A stretch of DNA of 64,000 nucleotides from Ampelocalamus luodianensis (lineage: Eukaryota > Streptophyta > Magnoliopsida > Poales > Poaceae): contig CM070622.1 in assembly GCA_036346255.1 (NCBI GenBank), forward strand, positions 31,832,751 to 31,896,750, in the 5' to 3' direction. The notes under the pieces were generated by a model. The model did no database searches. It had not been told where the DNA came from and was given only the letters and a program-made list of their open reading frames with translations. Position 1 is the stretch's first letter; every line of letters starts with the position of its first letter. Positions 36,498 to 47,553 of this stretch are shown here, one piece after another. Made by a program: the position numbers and the translations under genes.

Positions 36498-37365
36498 CTT
36501 CGTGTTGGTGTCCTCGCCGCCGGCTGGGACGCCGCCGTTCACCGGCGACCCTCGGTCCGTGCGCGTCGCTGGCTCAGGTTTCCTATGTGGTGGCCCAGGT
36601 GGCACCAAGTGAGCGCCACCTCAGCACCCATGTCCCATGTGGCTGCCCCCTCCTCAATCGTGCATGCGTGCGTGTCAACGCTTGCGTGGCAACACCAAGT
36701 CGCGGCCATGTTAGTTCTTTTGCATGTGTGGCAGTCCACGTGGAAGCCACATGGCATTTCCGATTTTTCTTCAAGAAAATATTTTGGCTGAAAACAAAAT
36801 CCTCAGGGCTGACGCGATAACCTGATTTTTCTTTACAAAATAAATTCAAAAATCAGGAAAATCCTAGTTTTTATCATTTCATGTGTTTTCAAACTTTTGG
36901 GAGCCCGTTCTCCTCCGTTTGAGCTCCGATTCGAGTGATTCAAATTTCTAAATTCATTATATTTCTGTTAGTGCTTATTTGGTAATTTTTTTGGATTTTT
37001 TTTGGAGTTGTTTTATTTATTTGGCTTTGTTCGCACGTATAGATTCTGGCGTTTCAGATGAATTCTTGGACCCGACGACCGAAGTATCTCAACTCTTCAA
37101 CGAAGATAAGTCGTAGACCTTTGATCATATCGTACCCACTTTATAATTTATATTATTTAATATAAACATGCATTGCTAGTTGTATAAAAATAGTTTCAAG
37201 AGTAGTTAAATTGTCTAATTGCCACTATGCCTCGTTGGAAAATTTGTATGACATGTACCATTGAACACCATAGGATGTGTTATTTTAGTTGGACATATTT
37301 TAGTACCAACTTGGGTATTGTATATGTGAAAGATCTAGACCCGCCATTATGTGGTAATGGAGTTT

Positions 37366-37660
37366 TGGTGATTAATGATAAATCTAATTGGGAGACTAAC
37401 ACCTTTATTGATATACATATTGTGTAGTCTTATTTGGATATAAAGGTGAAAATCATGAAGGTATGCAAAGTGATTAAGTGATTAATGACAAATGCACTTG
37501 TGAGACTAACACTCCTATTGTTATATCAAGTTTAGTCTCAGCTTGGATATAAAAGCAAAAATCCAAATAGGTATGTATTCATTAATGACAAATCTATTTG
37601 TGAGACTAACAATTCTATTGATTATCTATTGCTTAGTCTCGTTTGGATATAAAGATGAAA
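37366..37660 (+). repeat. Three diverged tandem copies of about 100 bp in LTR G
   Basis: Three copies share GATTAATGA-AAAT, GAGACTAACA, a TATTG-TAT block and TTAGTC...TTGGATATAAA. Other local repeats follow: an ACTTGTGTAGTT/ATATATTCATATGAG series (37910-38130), a GATGCATCATG-GTTGATGCATATCAAG series (38770-38915) and a TTTGCAAATGTGTTTTGCAAAT series (39160-39315). Confidence 0.7.
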
Positions 37661-39704
37661 ATACAAGAGGTATGCATTATACTTCTTATTATTATATCTT
37701 GTTGCATTCCTCGGATCCAAAATATAGGTTAAACTCCACCAAAAAGGTTAACTTGGATATGTGCATATGTTTCCATTACACATTTGTGTATGCACACATT
37801 TAGGGGGAGTTCATTCTATATTTTGTGGTTTCATTAGTATTGATCCATATTCTCTTTCCACATATATTAAGGATCTTTACTTTGAAACATATCCTTGAAT
37901 ATATTTAACTTGTGTAGTTAATATATTCATATGAGTATATAATGACATATGAGACTTGTGTAGTTCATTGATGCTCATATATCCTTGAATATATTTTAAC
38001 TTGTGTAGTTAATATATTCATATGAGTATATACAACTTGTGTAGTTCGTATACACTCATATTTAGTATATACAACTTGTAGTTAGTATATACTCTTGGTA
38101 TATATAACTTGTGTAGTTCATATATACTCATGTCACTTTATATTCAATTATTTGCAATTGTGTTGTGGGACTAATGTGTGTGCTAAGATGTTTTCAAGGC
38201 TTAGTCCGGAGTTTGAATGGTGACATGAAAAGGAAATGCAAAGGTGATAAGAGATCAACATGGCAAAGGAGTCATGCATTGCATTTGAAAAGCTTACGGA
38301 AATGCGGTAGTCTGGCGTTGTATCTGCGGTAATACCGCTTGCTGTAATGTCTGATTTACATGCGGTATGGAAATTCGATAGCATTGCTTTTGGACTTGGT
38401 TTGCTACGAGGTGGAGGCGGTAGTACGGAGTTCATGTGGCGGAACTACTGCGTGGCGTATGACCGCAAATATGTTGGCGGTATGTAAATTCCAGAGAAGG
38501 TATTTTTCGTATTTCTCGAGCCTCTGGAAATCGGTAGTACGCATCGAGAAAGCGGTACTCTGGGAGGCGTATTACTGGATGCTAGTTAGCGTATCCGCTT
38601 TGTTAGTAATGGCTTGTTCAAAAGCATTTATGCGGGTATATCTTGTTAATTAATGTTAATGACATTGTGGGACTAACATTTTCATGAGTTGGATGAATAG
38701 GTTATGTTCCAGGGTGATGAAGACTTTGGATGGCATCATGAGTTGATCGTCATCAAGTCAAGATTCAAGAAGAGGATGCATCATGTGTTGATGCATATCA
38801 AGATCTCGAAGAAGAGATGATCATGAGTTGATCATCAAGTCAGAGAAGACTCATCATATGTTGATTGAGGTAAAGTAAAGGATGCATCATGGGTTGATGC
38901 ATATCAAGACGATGACCCGGACTTGAAGTGAAGATGTGTGTCATCAACCTTCAAGAAGATGCTCAAGGCAAAGGTATGACTAGCTAGGGCTAAGGATGTG
39001 TTCCTAGTCTTTTACCGGTCTTGGTGTTTGGTTGGAAGACCGGATTGCTAGTATAGGTTGCCGTACTATTAAGAGGGGTCTTGTCTAGTAGCTTGAGTCT
39101 CATCATGTGTTGATAGCTCAATCTTGCTTGCTCTAGCTCATCGTGGCATGATGCTATTATTTGCGAATGTGTTTTGCAAATAGCCGAAGCTCGTGCATTT
39201 AATCCTTGTAACATGTGACTATGCTTTGCAAATGTGTTTTGCAAATGATTGAAGTCCATGTACCTACTCCTTGTGGCATGATCTATGTTTGCAAATGTGT
39301 TTTGCAAATGGTTAAGATTCATGTGTATATCCTTGACATGGTCTAAGATTACTTGTTGCTATTTCTTTGGACTTAGACCATGGTAGTGGCTCTTTTGAGT
39401 TGTGCTTTTTGATTTGATCAAATGTGTTTATGATCAATCAAATAGGTGGGTTGTGTAGCCCTCTGAATAAGCTTTCAATAGAGTCCAAGATCACTCAATT
39501 CCGACATCGGAGTCAAAAGTTATGACCTTTTTACCGAGTGTCGTCTGTGCTGAAAATCGGGCTGCGGTAGTACCGCCCGTATAAGCTGCGTAGTACCACA
39601 GAACAGTAGTACCGCCCTTGTGAGTCTTGATACGACCGCAAAGGGTGTATGCTTGGCTAGTTTTTGGCTGTTTAGTCTCCAAGCGGCTAGTTTTGGTTTG
39701 GGGC

Positions 39705-39712
39705 TATAAATA
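39705..39712 (+). promoter_or_regulatory. TATA box of LTR G
   Basis: TATAAATA sits in GGGGCTATAAATACCCC, a strong plant core promoter, about 865 bp before the LTR end. Confidence 0.6.
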
Positions 39713-41123
39713 CCCCTTGGCCGGTTGAGAGGCAACCTTTGGCATCCCATTGAGTTCCTTTGAGCTAAGAGCAAGCCCTCTACTCCCATTTGTGCATGTG
39801 TTGCACTTAGTGAGGTTTGAGAGGCAAATCCTATTGCATGTGTTGCATTAGGTGGTGGATTTAGTATCCACGAGCTTTGACACTTGATTGGTTCAAGTGA
39901 AAGTTGGAGACTTGTTACTCTTGGTGTTTGCCGACACCTAGGCGGCGTGGAGCGTTGTGCGTCGGTGATCTTCTCAAGTGAAGCTTGTGAGAAGACCGGA
40001 CGATTTGTGAGTGGCTTGGTGCTCGCCATCTCGGAGCGGAGTAAGAGCAACCCTAGTGGATTGAGGTGATAAGTTCAAGTTGAGTCGGTTCAAGCGGTTG
40101 AACTCACTTAGAGGTGTTGGTTCGGTTGGAACCGGTCCAAGTGGTTTGGACTTACCTCGGAGGTGTTGCCTCGCGTTTTGGAGCCGATCCAAAGGTTGAA
40201 CTTACCTCAACGTGGATTAGGGAGACCGGCAAGTCTTCGATCACCACGGAAAAATATCGCGTGTCAATTGTGGTTTGCATTCTAGCTTTACTACATAGCA
40301 ATTTATATTCCTAGAATTAAATTGCTTACTTGTGTGAATGCTATCTTATGTACTTAATTGTTTATATCATTGGTTAATTGCTTTCAAGTCTTTGCTAAAA
40401 TTGCTCTATTTATTATTGACTTGTATTGTTGGTGCACTTAGTTGAACCTAGTTGCTTTAGGCTTTAATTGTGCTAAACCGAATTGTCATTTAGCTTCCGC
40501 ATTAGAATTCGGTTTTAACGCATAGAAGTTTTAAAACGCCTATTCACCCCCCTCTAGTCGGCCTCCTCGATCTTACAATATGCTTAGCCATGCTTTAGCT
40601 ATCCGATGGGATTCATGATCACATGCTCATATGTATAAATTTGACTTAATTAAATATGGAATTGTGGCACGGCCACTGTTGTTAAAAGTTTGTTTTGTCA
40701 TGGCAAGGGTTGCCATTTGGTCGAGTTGAACCAAAAATAATTTCATACTTAGACGAATGATTGTGCAGTAAAGGGGGTGCAGGAAGCACACTAGAATGAG
40801 GATGCTTCGCCTGAGTAGTCATTAAGGACTTAACTTTGTGCGCCATTGATATGGGCCATACCGTACAACCACATGTCCAGGATGGGGTGGATCTAGCTGA
40901 ATAATTAGTAATGTGTTGATTCGATTCTATTTGGGTTGTTGAATTGGCGCAAGAGGGGGCCGGTGTGGCGAATCCTTAGCGAGCAGAACCAGGTCAGGAC
41001 AGAGCTTTGTAAAAGCTTTGTGATAATCACTTAGTCACACACCTTTGGAAGCATGAAATGTCTGACAGTATAAGGTGATTATCTCTTGTGGGTCAAGCTG
41101 TACAACCTTCGCAGAGTGTAAAA

Positions 41124-41135
41124 CTATTCGAATAG
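41124..41135. promoter_or_regulatory. LTR palindrome CTATTCGAATAG, copy in F
   Basis: The palindrome is intact. The neighbour reads GCAGAGTG, and the tail is CGGTCATGGACAATGC. Confidence 0.78.
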
Positions 41136-41752
41136 CCATGTCCTCGGTCATGGACAATGCTTGGTGATTTCACACGAGGGGTAGTTTTTCATAAAAATTA
41201 TTGAAACGATGGATTGGGTGGAATTGTTGGGAAGTGAACGAGGTGTTCACTAGTTATTTCAAAGAATTGATTACTTATGTATTAATTTTTTAAGTTATGT
41301 TTTTCAATCTATTTACTGTAATTATTGTCAACACTGCTTTCTACAAAATAGCCATAAAGCTATCCTTGTCAAGCCTTGTATGAATATTATTTGCATATAT
41401 TTTCCCTACGACTTGCTGAGCACTTCAAAGTACTCACGGCTTTATGTCATTTGTTGATCAGTCACTGAAGAAGAACTAGGGAACTCAGAGTTCTATGAAG
41501 ATGAGTACTTCGAAGATTATGCGAACTAGGTCGCGTCCTCCACTCGATTGCCTGTGGGCATATCGGTTGGCCACCACGAGATATTTTGGTTCCACTGTAA
41601 GTTATCTTATGTTGTTAAGCCCTGTGTGGCAAACTTTGTAAGATTTAACCATAAGATCATTTTGCTACTAAGTAATATTAATTTGTCTGCTTCATCTTTA
41701 TCTTGTTATCTTATGGTTATGATTACATCAATATTATAACTGTGCGAGCTAG

Positions 41753-41923
41753 TTACTGATCTGAGACTAATTCAGAATACACATAAGGTCTCGGAGTTGC
41801 ATATCCTTGGGCCCAGATCATCATGGTGTGGACGCGGATGCTGGAGACCGCGGTCACCACGTGACCACCACCGCCGAGCAGCACAAGAAGCCCAATGACA
41901 ACAATAACACAGCCAGGAGGCAT
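41753..41923 (-). CDS. Possible short membrane protein fragment
   Basis: From a Met at 41923 the frame reads MPPG, then a strongly hydrophobic stretch (CVIVVIGLLVLLGGGG), then HVVTAVSSIRVHTMMIWAQG. It stops after passing into the end of element F at about 41799. The hydrophobic helix and normal-looking codons are the only support. If real, its C-terminus has been replaced by LTR sequence. I do not recognise the family. A chance frame is equally possible. Confidence 0.22.
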   Translation of the reverse strand: MPPGCVIVVIGLLVLLGGGGHVVTAVSSIRVHTMMIWAQGYATPRPYVYSELVSDQ

Positions 41924-42756
41924 CGTGTGTGTCTGATCATTGTGGGCGAGACAATTCAATGACCAGAGGGTGGCTGAGTAGGGTAGCCGGCAAGGCAAGC
42001 CAGTGGCGACAACGGTGGTGAGAAAGAGGTGGTGGCCACCCTGGTCCTTTGCAATGGTAGGGGAGGGGTTTAGGAAGGGTGGCACCATGGAAATGGTGGC
42101 AATGGGGAGTGGTAGGTAGGGTTGGAGGGCTAGGAGAAAAGGTAGGAAGGAGAAGAAGGTGGTGGCAAGAATAAGGGTCCTGCCTATAATTGGATCATTT
42201 CATTTCATGGGTACATTAATTCTGGGGAAATGCAAGTATGCATGCCCATGCACCTGCATGTGCTTTCCAAACCATCCATGCTGCTTCGAGATTCCTGCTT
42301 CTGACCCCTCCCCTCTACCATGGTGCTGTTCACACGTGTGAACGGTTACCCGGCCCATGACAATGAGCAAGCGCAACCAGCTGCTGCCCAACATACTGTT
42401 CCATCTCAAGCCTCAGCTATTAATCAAACTTCTACAGAACCCCATGCATCATGAGTTCATGACAATGTAATTAGCTGCTACATTTTGATGGGAGAACTAA
42501 CAACAAGTTCTCTGTTGAAGCAACCATGGTAAACAAAGGGATCGAGAAAAAAATGAGCAAGCTATCTTTAGCTAAGCCTGTTATTTGTCCATAGATATCG
42601 TGCTAATTTGGTACAAGTGCAACAAAAATTAAAACAAATAATCCACATAAGAACCAGATTCCTCCGGTCTGCAGGGTAAATTTTCACTTAGTACAGATAT
42701 CATCTTCCAAGTAGTAAAACTTCAAAAGAATTTTACCAACTGGAACATAAAGGGCG
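41924..42756. other. Region between F and the EMC4 stop codon
   Basis: Low-copy-looking sequence. 42000-42180 is purine-rich (GGTGG, GGAGG runs). 42440-42756 is AT-rich and should contain the EMC4 3' untranslated region. I see no exact AATAAA on the minus strand, and no other gene. Confidence 0.5.
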
Positions 42757-45700
42757 TTAGTTCAAGGGGATCCCTCCACCAGCATATTCAACCTCCTGCC
42801 ATGAGAAAAAAAAAAATCGATCAGTTCAAGCAACCAATGTATACAGATATACATTACATATATCCATACAAACTATAGCAGTACACTGTTGGGAAACTAG
42901 CCTGTTATTGGACTTATAGAAGGTTGACTGGGCAAGCTAATATGATCAGAGGCAAAGAAGTAACAGAATTTGTAGAAATGGACTAAATTTGCCTCACCTG
43001 GAAAGCAGTATTTACAAGTTACAACAGTAAATGGGTGCATTTCAATAAGCATTGCTAGTCTCTCACGGGCCCCTATTTTTTTTGGCTATTTTGTTGAATC
43101 AGTTGGCATGGCCAGGACAACTATAATGCAGATATCATCATAAGTGAACCTCAAGTGACAAGTCACAATGCAGCATGGATTTTACCATGCAATATTTGAA
43201 TGGTAATACTTCAAGATATAGGTACTTCTAACTGCCTCAAAATGTTTTAATGCACATTTTTTAGATTTTGCATTTTGTTGGGCCAAAAGCAGTAGTATCT
43301 ATCTTGTTTACCTATAGTCTTCGGCAACGAAAAATGTTTACCATAACAGCTAGCATCAGAGTCCAAAGATATGACATTTGGTGGATAGAGCAGTTCTGGA
43401 AGAGATCATTAATTTTGCTTGCAAGTTATGAATGATTTTGGCCAAATTTCATATCAACACGTGGTAAACAGACAATCTCACATTGTTCTTCGAACGAAAC
43501 AAGTTTCACTGAAATTGGCTAGAATTTGATGGTATTGAGCCAGTTCATAGGCCATAGCCAAGGTGCAGCTGGCCTGAACAGATGGACAAGTGTTCCATAT
43601 GGCTACAGGCTACTATACATAACTGAAAATCACTACAAGCAACTAGCGGCAACAAGTCAGGTATCTGTTTGCAAAACACTAAATAGCACCAGCCAACAGC
43701 CGATAAAGAAATAATATGCATTCTTAGTTACAACCAACTAAAACCTAACACTAAGAAGCAAGAAGAATTTAGGTGGTATCAGCAACATACCCGAGCAGGA
43801 GCCAGCGAAGATACCCAATCAGATGCATTTGTCGGAAGAAGACCCAATGTATTGAGCTGCAGAAGAAGCAGATAATTAAGTGCTTATAGAAATACATGAA
43901 AATTCTGGTTTAATCATGTTATTATAACTTACCTTCCATACACCCAAACCCATAGCTGCCAAGTTGAGAGCAATAAATAGCAGCTTAGGCACAAGAGTAT
44001 CCACCCTTGGGTCCTTAAATGGTTCAAAAACTGCAAAGAAAGTACAGATGTTTCTTAAGAAAAATAAAAACTCAATAATGTCTGAACATTGAACAACATA
44101 ATTCTGAATGACACTAATGTTATAACTATTTGGTCACCTGGTAGCTAAATATGTGCTACAATACAACCTAAAGAAGCTCATTAATGCATCCAAAGCCGGT
44201 AATAACACAAAGTAGCATATATGCCATGTGCAGAAATTACTGCACATAAACAGTGCTCGCGGGGTACTGTGGCAGCAGGCCCACGTGGAGGATGGCTTCT
44301 TCCCTACAAAGTTATTTATGTCCTAAATAGTTTGATTAGTTTCCTAAGATAAGGATGAGTTGTTTGGCATCATAACAATTAGTTAGGAAAGATATTATTG
44401 TAATCGTTATTCCCACAATGAAAAAGAATTAAACTCGAATCTCTCATCTAAAGTTTCCCTCATATATAGTCTCATCCCTCCTCAATGAAGCCGTTGCCGC
44501 TCGGTCGTCCTCCCAGCGGTGTTTACCCCGTAATGATCTAGGATCATTACATTTGGTATTAAAAACCATGGTGTTGGCTCAAATATCAAATGTCATGTAA
44601 CTTAGTACATAATGGGGTAAACACTGTAGAAGAGAGAACGACGGCAACGGTTAGAGGTAAACAGCGCTTAGAGGAAAGGGCACCTGCTGGGGTAAATTGG
44701 ATCTAGATTAGGGAGATGGACTTGAGAGACTTAGACTAATTCATCTTCTTGCTTGAGAATAATGATTACAATAGGTCTCCTTATATAGAGGGCTCTCCTA
44801 ACAATTATGGATAAGATTAATGTAAATAATATCTTTCCTAACTAATAGATAAGATACCAAACAACTAATCCTTTTGTTGAAACTAATCAAACTATTTAGG
44901 AAATAAATAACTTAGTAGGAAGAAGTCATCCTCCACGTGAGCCTGCTACTACAATATATTTCCTGTTTCCAAGAGCGATCAGCAAGGAGCGACAGAGTGT
45001 TACAGAACTCGTAGTATTCTTTCCCATTTATTATATCAAGAAAAATTACACTAGTTATCTACTTTTGGTGATAATTTATAATTTATGTTGTTCAACTTTT
45101 TTTCATAAAGCGCACTCATCACTTGGTAAATATAACACCATACTGCAAGATGTCGTTCAAGCAACTTTGTGTCGCTATGTATGCTCGAAAAGCTTTGGCT
45201 ACTAATAAAAAACAAATGCATAATTCCAAGTGGCATGCAAGTTGAACGCTGGGGCTATTATGCCACCTGAATTGCCATTATTAAAATTTAGAAATTGGGA
45301 GACCTTATTGTACTTCTTTAGATAGTCCTACATCAACATGTGCATATGGATTATTAAATTGTCAAACAGTGACACACTGATGCCAACACTGTATTCTTTT
45401 AAAGGGGTATATCATATATTAGCAACTAAAGATTTCCTGACTGTGTGCTTATAGAAGAGAATTTTCAACCTGATGTCTTATAAAATTCGAATTGCTAGAA
45501 GAGAAATTTTAGTTATGTAATAACATGATTACCCTTCAATAATTTTTTTTAAAAAAGCATAATTACCCTTTATGTTAATTCTTTATTGAGGTCACAGTGA
45601 CAGTGGCATTAGTTACCACCCAGGTTTACTGTAGAAACCAACAGCATTGACAGTCAAAAATATACCTATATCTGGCATCCATCTACTTGTCCCAGCTCAT

Positions 45701-46853
45701 TGCAATGGTTAAAAATAAAGGATTTAAAAGTCAAAGAAAAATTGCAACATTAGCAACTCTAATTAATCTTATATGAACACGCATAAGCTAACATCTATTG
45801 TATTAGGGATATAACTTAGCAAAATACCCTATCTTCTTTCATAAGTAAAACATGCCTAGAAGTTGCTTGCACATAAAGAATGATTTAGCTAGAGCACAGA
45901 TTTGGTGATCAACGGTTAGGAGTAATTTAGCTTGAACATGCATCAGGTGATCAACAAAATCTATAGCAGAACATGGATGTTCAAATATGCATCCAGCCAG
46001 TGTAATTAATACTGTTCACTAATCACAGCTGTACCTCCTAGCCTTCCTAGCAGAGCAATACTAACATTGTAACCTCAAATAACAAGGTAAATAACATTGA
46101 TCGCAAATGCCTGACTAAAGGGAACAAAAGAGTTAGCAATTTCTTCAGCTCAATTAGCAACCCGTACTGAGAACTCGTTTGCCTCAGGACAGTACCTTTC
46201 CCGACGGATCGGAGTGCGCTGATGGGCTGCCACAGAGCGGAGAAGGTGATGCCGATGCTGAACAGGTGGACGGTGCTCCCAGCCATCCACATCATGAATC
46301 CCATCATCATCAGGTTCTTGAATGGCGCCTGTGCCACCTCCCACGCTTTCTGCTCACACCAAGACCACAGACAGTTTAGTTAACACAGACACAAAACCTA
46401 GAGACTAGCAAGCAAATGAACATGGAACTTTGGGCAATCAGCCAAGACAACGAGGCATCAAGATCTGGTTCCTCAATAATTTCTATGCTAGTCCTATACA
46501 AGTTCGTCAAGTCACACTGAATCGGTACAGTCATGGAAGTATCTAGACTCTGGATCTATCGCCTTATGAGGCTACGACGCGTCGAAAAAAAATCGAACGA
46601 ACCTGCGCCTTCCAGACGGCCTCGGACTCCTTGCGCTGCCGCGCGCCGGCGGCGTCTTCCTGCGAGCCACACGGAAACACGTGAATTCCGCGATCCAATT
46701 GAGCAACCAAGAAAGCTAAAGAATATAGGGGGAGGGTACCGCGTCGGGGGCAGATCTGGTGAAGCCCGGCGGATCGGGGACGGCTGGGGAGGAGGAGGAC
46801 GCGTCGTTGAGCTCCACCGCCCAACGGCGGGCGAGGCCCTTGCCCTTCTCCAT
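42757..46853 (-). CDS. EMC4: ER membrane protein complex subunit 4 (EMC4), six exons
   Basis: EMC4 is a membrane subunit of the ER membrane protein complex, which inserts tail-anchored and multi-pass proteins into the ER. Coding exons are 46853-46740, 46659-46603, 46349-46196, 44030-43933, 43856-43791 and 42795-42757 (stop TAA). All five introns are GT-AG, and the frame is continuous for 175 codons, close to the usual plant length. The start MEKGKGLARRW is preceded in the same frame by no other plausible Met. A soluble, serine/proline-rich N-terminus leads to the family core: KAWEVAQAPFKNL, then MMMGFMMWMAGSTVHLFSIG (first membrane segment), LWQPISAL, LLFIALNLAAMGLGVW (second) and LGLLPTNASDWV. 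The protein ends EYAGGGIPLN, the typical C-terminus. Intron 3 (2165 bp) carries an inverted-repeat element. There are no frameshifts or missing residues, so the gene is probably functional. Confidence 0.95.
44268..44953. mobile_element. Inverted-repeat LTR-like element in EMC4 intron 3
   Basis: The two ends are long imperfect inverted repeats of well over 100 bp. The left begins TGTGGCAGCAGGCCCACGTG; the right, reversed, begins TGTAGTAGCAGGCTCACGTG. Each arm looks like a small LTR: TG start, ATATAGTC or TATATAAGG box, GTAATC and GTTTACCCC. Just past the left arm, at 44550, is TTTGGTATTAAAAACC, similar to a Met-tRNA primer site. The structure therefore resembles two short LTRs joined head to head. 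I see no target duplication. Confidence 0.6.
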
Positions 46854-47553
46854 CACCGGCGGCAGCTGCTGAGAGATCTTCTTCGGGTTTTGGTTTGGAG
46901 TTTGGGCTCTCGACGGAGATGGGGGACCGCAGCTCCAACCTCCGACTCCAACAAGGCAACAAGTGAAGAAACGGTGATTTTTCGGAGAAGTCCTTCGTAA
47001 AATCTTGTATTCATGTATTGGTCCTGATACCGGACCGGCAAATCCGTTGTCTCCAACCATGAGTTTTTTTTTTCTGAACTAGCTCTCTGCAGTGAATTTG
47101 TAAAAATAGTACAGCGGATGCATTGGTAAACGACACATGCCGCTTCTGCGTCTCATCGTCCGAATCTCCCTATCGTGCCCCCATCGTGCGAATCCACACA
47201 TGGCACACTCCTGTTCGCCCAGACCCCGTTGCGCGGCAGGTGGCATGGGCAGGCCACCTGCCGTGCAATGGGGGCACGACAGGTCGGCCGGGGAGGGGTG
47301 TCCGGGTGGTGGGGACACGACAAGAGGCACGTATCGTATGTTGGCGTGTTCGCAATGCTATTTTTGCTAATTCACTCATATGGGTTATTTTTACTATTTT
47401 GTTGCGCAACAGTGTCATTTTAGCCAATAACTCTCCCAAAGGCGTCGAAGCTTTGGTAGCAACATGGAACAAGACTACAACTTGAAAGTGGTCGATGGGG
47501 GAGAATGTAAGTGTGGTGGCGGGAGAAGAACCATGCTATGAAGTTCCTAGCAG
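46854..47553. other. Upstream region of EMC4
   Basis: 46854-47060 should hold the EMC4 5' untranslated region and core promoter on the minus strand; no clear TATA box. 47080-47400 is CG-rich with a strong hairpin (GGCAGGTGGC at 47235-47244, GCCACCTGCC at 47253-47262). Open frames on both strands here overlap each other and lack homology that I can recognise. Confidence 0.5.

Larger units (their letters stand above)
37327..40577 (+). mobile_element. Solo LTR G, 3251 bp, copia (SIRE/Maximus-like), target duplication ATATG
   Basis: It starts TGAAAGATC and ends GATCTTACA, imperfect inverted ends, with ATATG on both sides (37322-37326, 40578-40582). The interior has TTTTGGTGATTAATGA near the start and CCTATTCACCCCCCTCTAG near the end. 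I know both from long copia LTRs of grasses in the SIRE/Maximus group; that assignment is from memory. There is no primer site or coding sequence, so it is a solo LTR inside F. Confidence 0.85.
36498..41799 (+). repeat. Element F: partial chromovirus LTR of the H family, split by G
   Basis: Two blocks (36498-37326 and 40578 to about 41799) match solo LTR H in order: a GC-rich part, an AT-rich part with a TTGATCATAT box, GCTTAGCCATGCTTTAG (40582-40598), the palindrome (41124-41135) and the tail GAGCTAGTTACTGATC. Both ends are eroded: the start is missing, and the end stops before the expected GTCTGACA. No coding region. Confidence 0.78.

Noticed and set aside
36498..37326. Independent gene in the CG-rich stretch after element E
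   Set aside because: It aligns with the middle of LTR H and continues on the other side of solo LTR G, so it is LTR F.
46533..47000. 155-codon frame on the plus strand over EMC4 exons 1-2
   Set aside because: Antisense to a well-supported gene and rich in arginine; a shadow frame.
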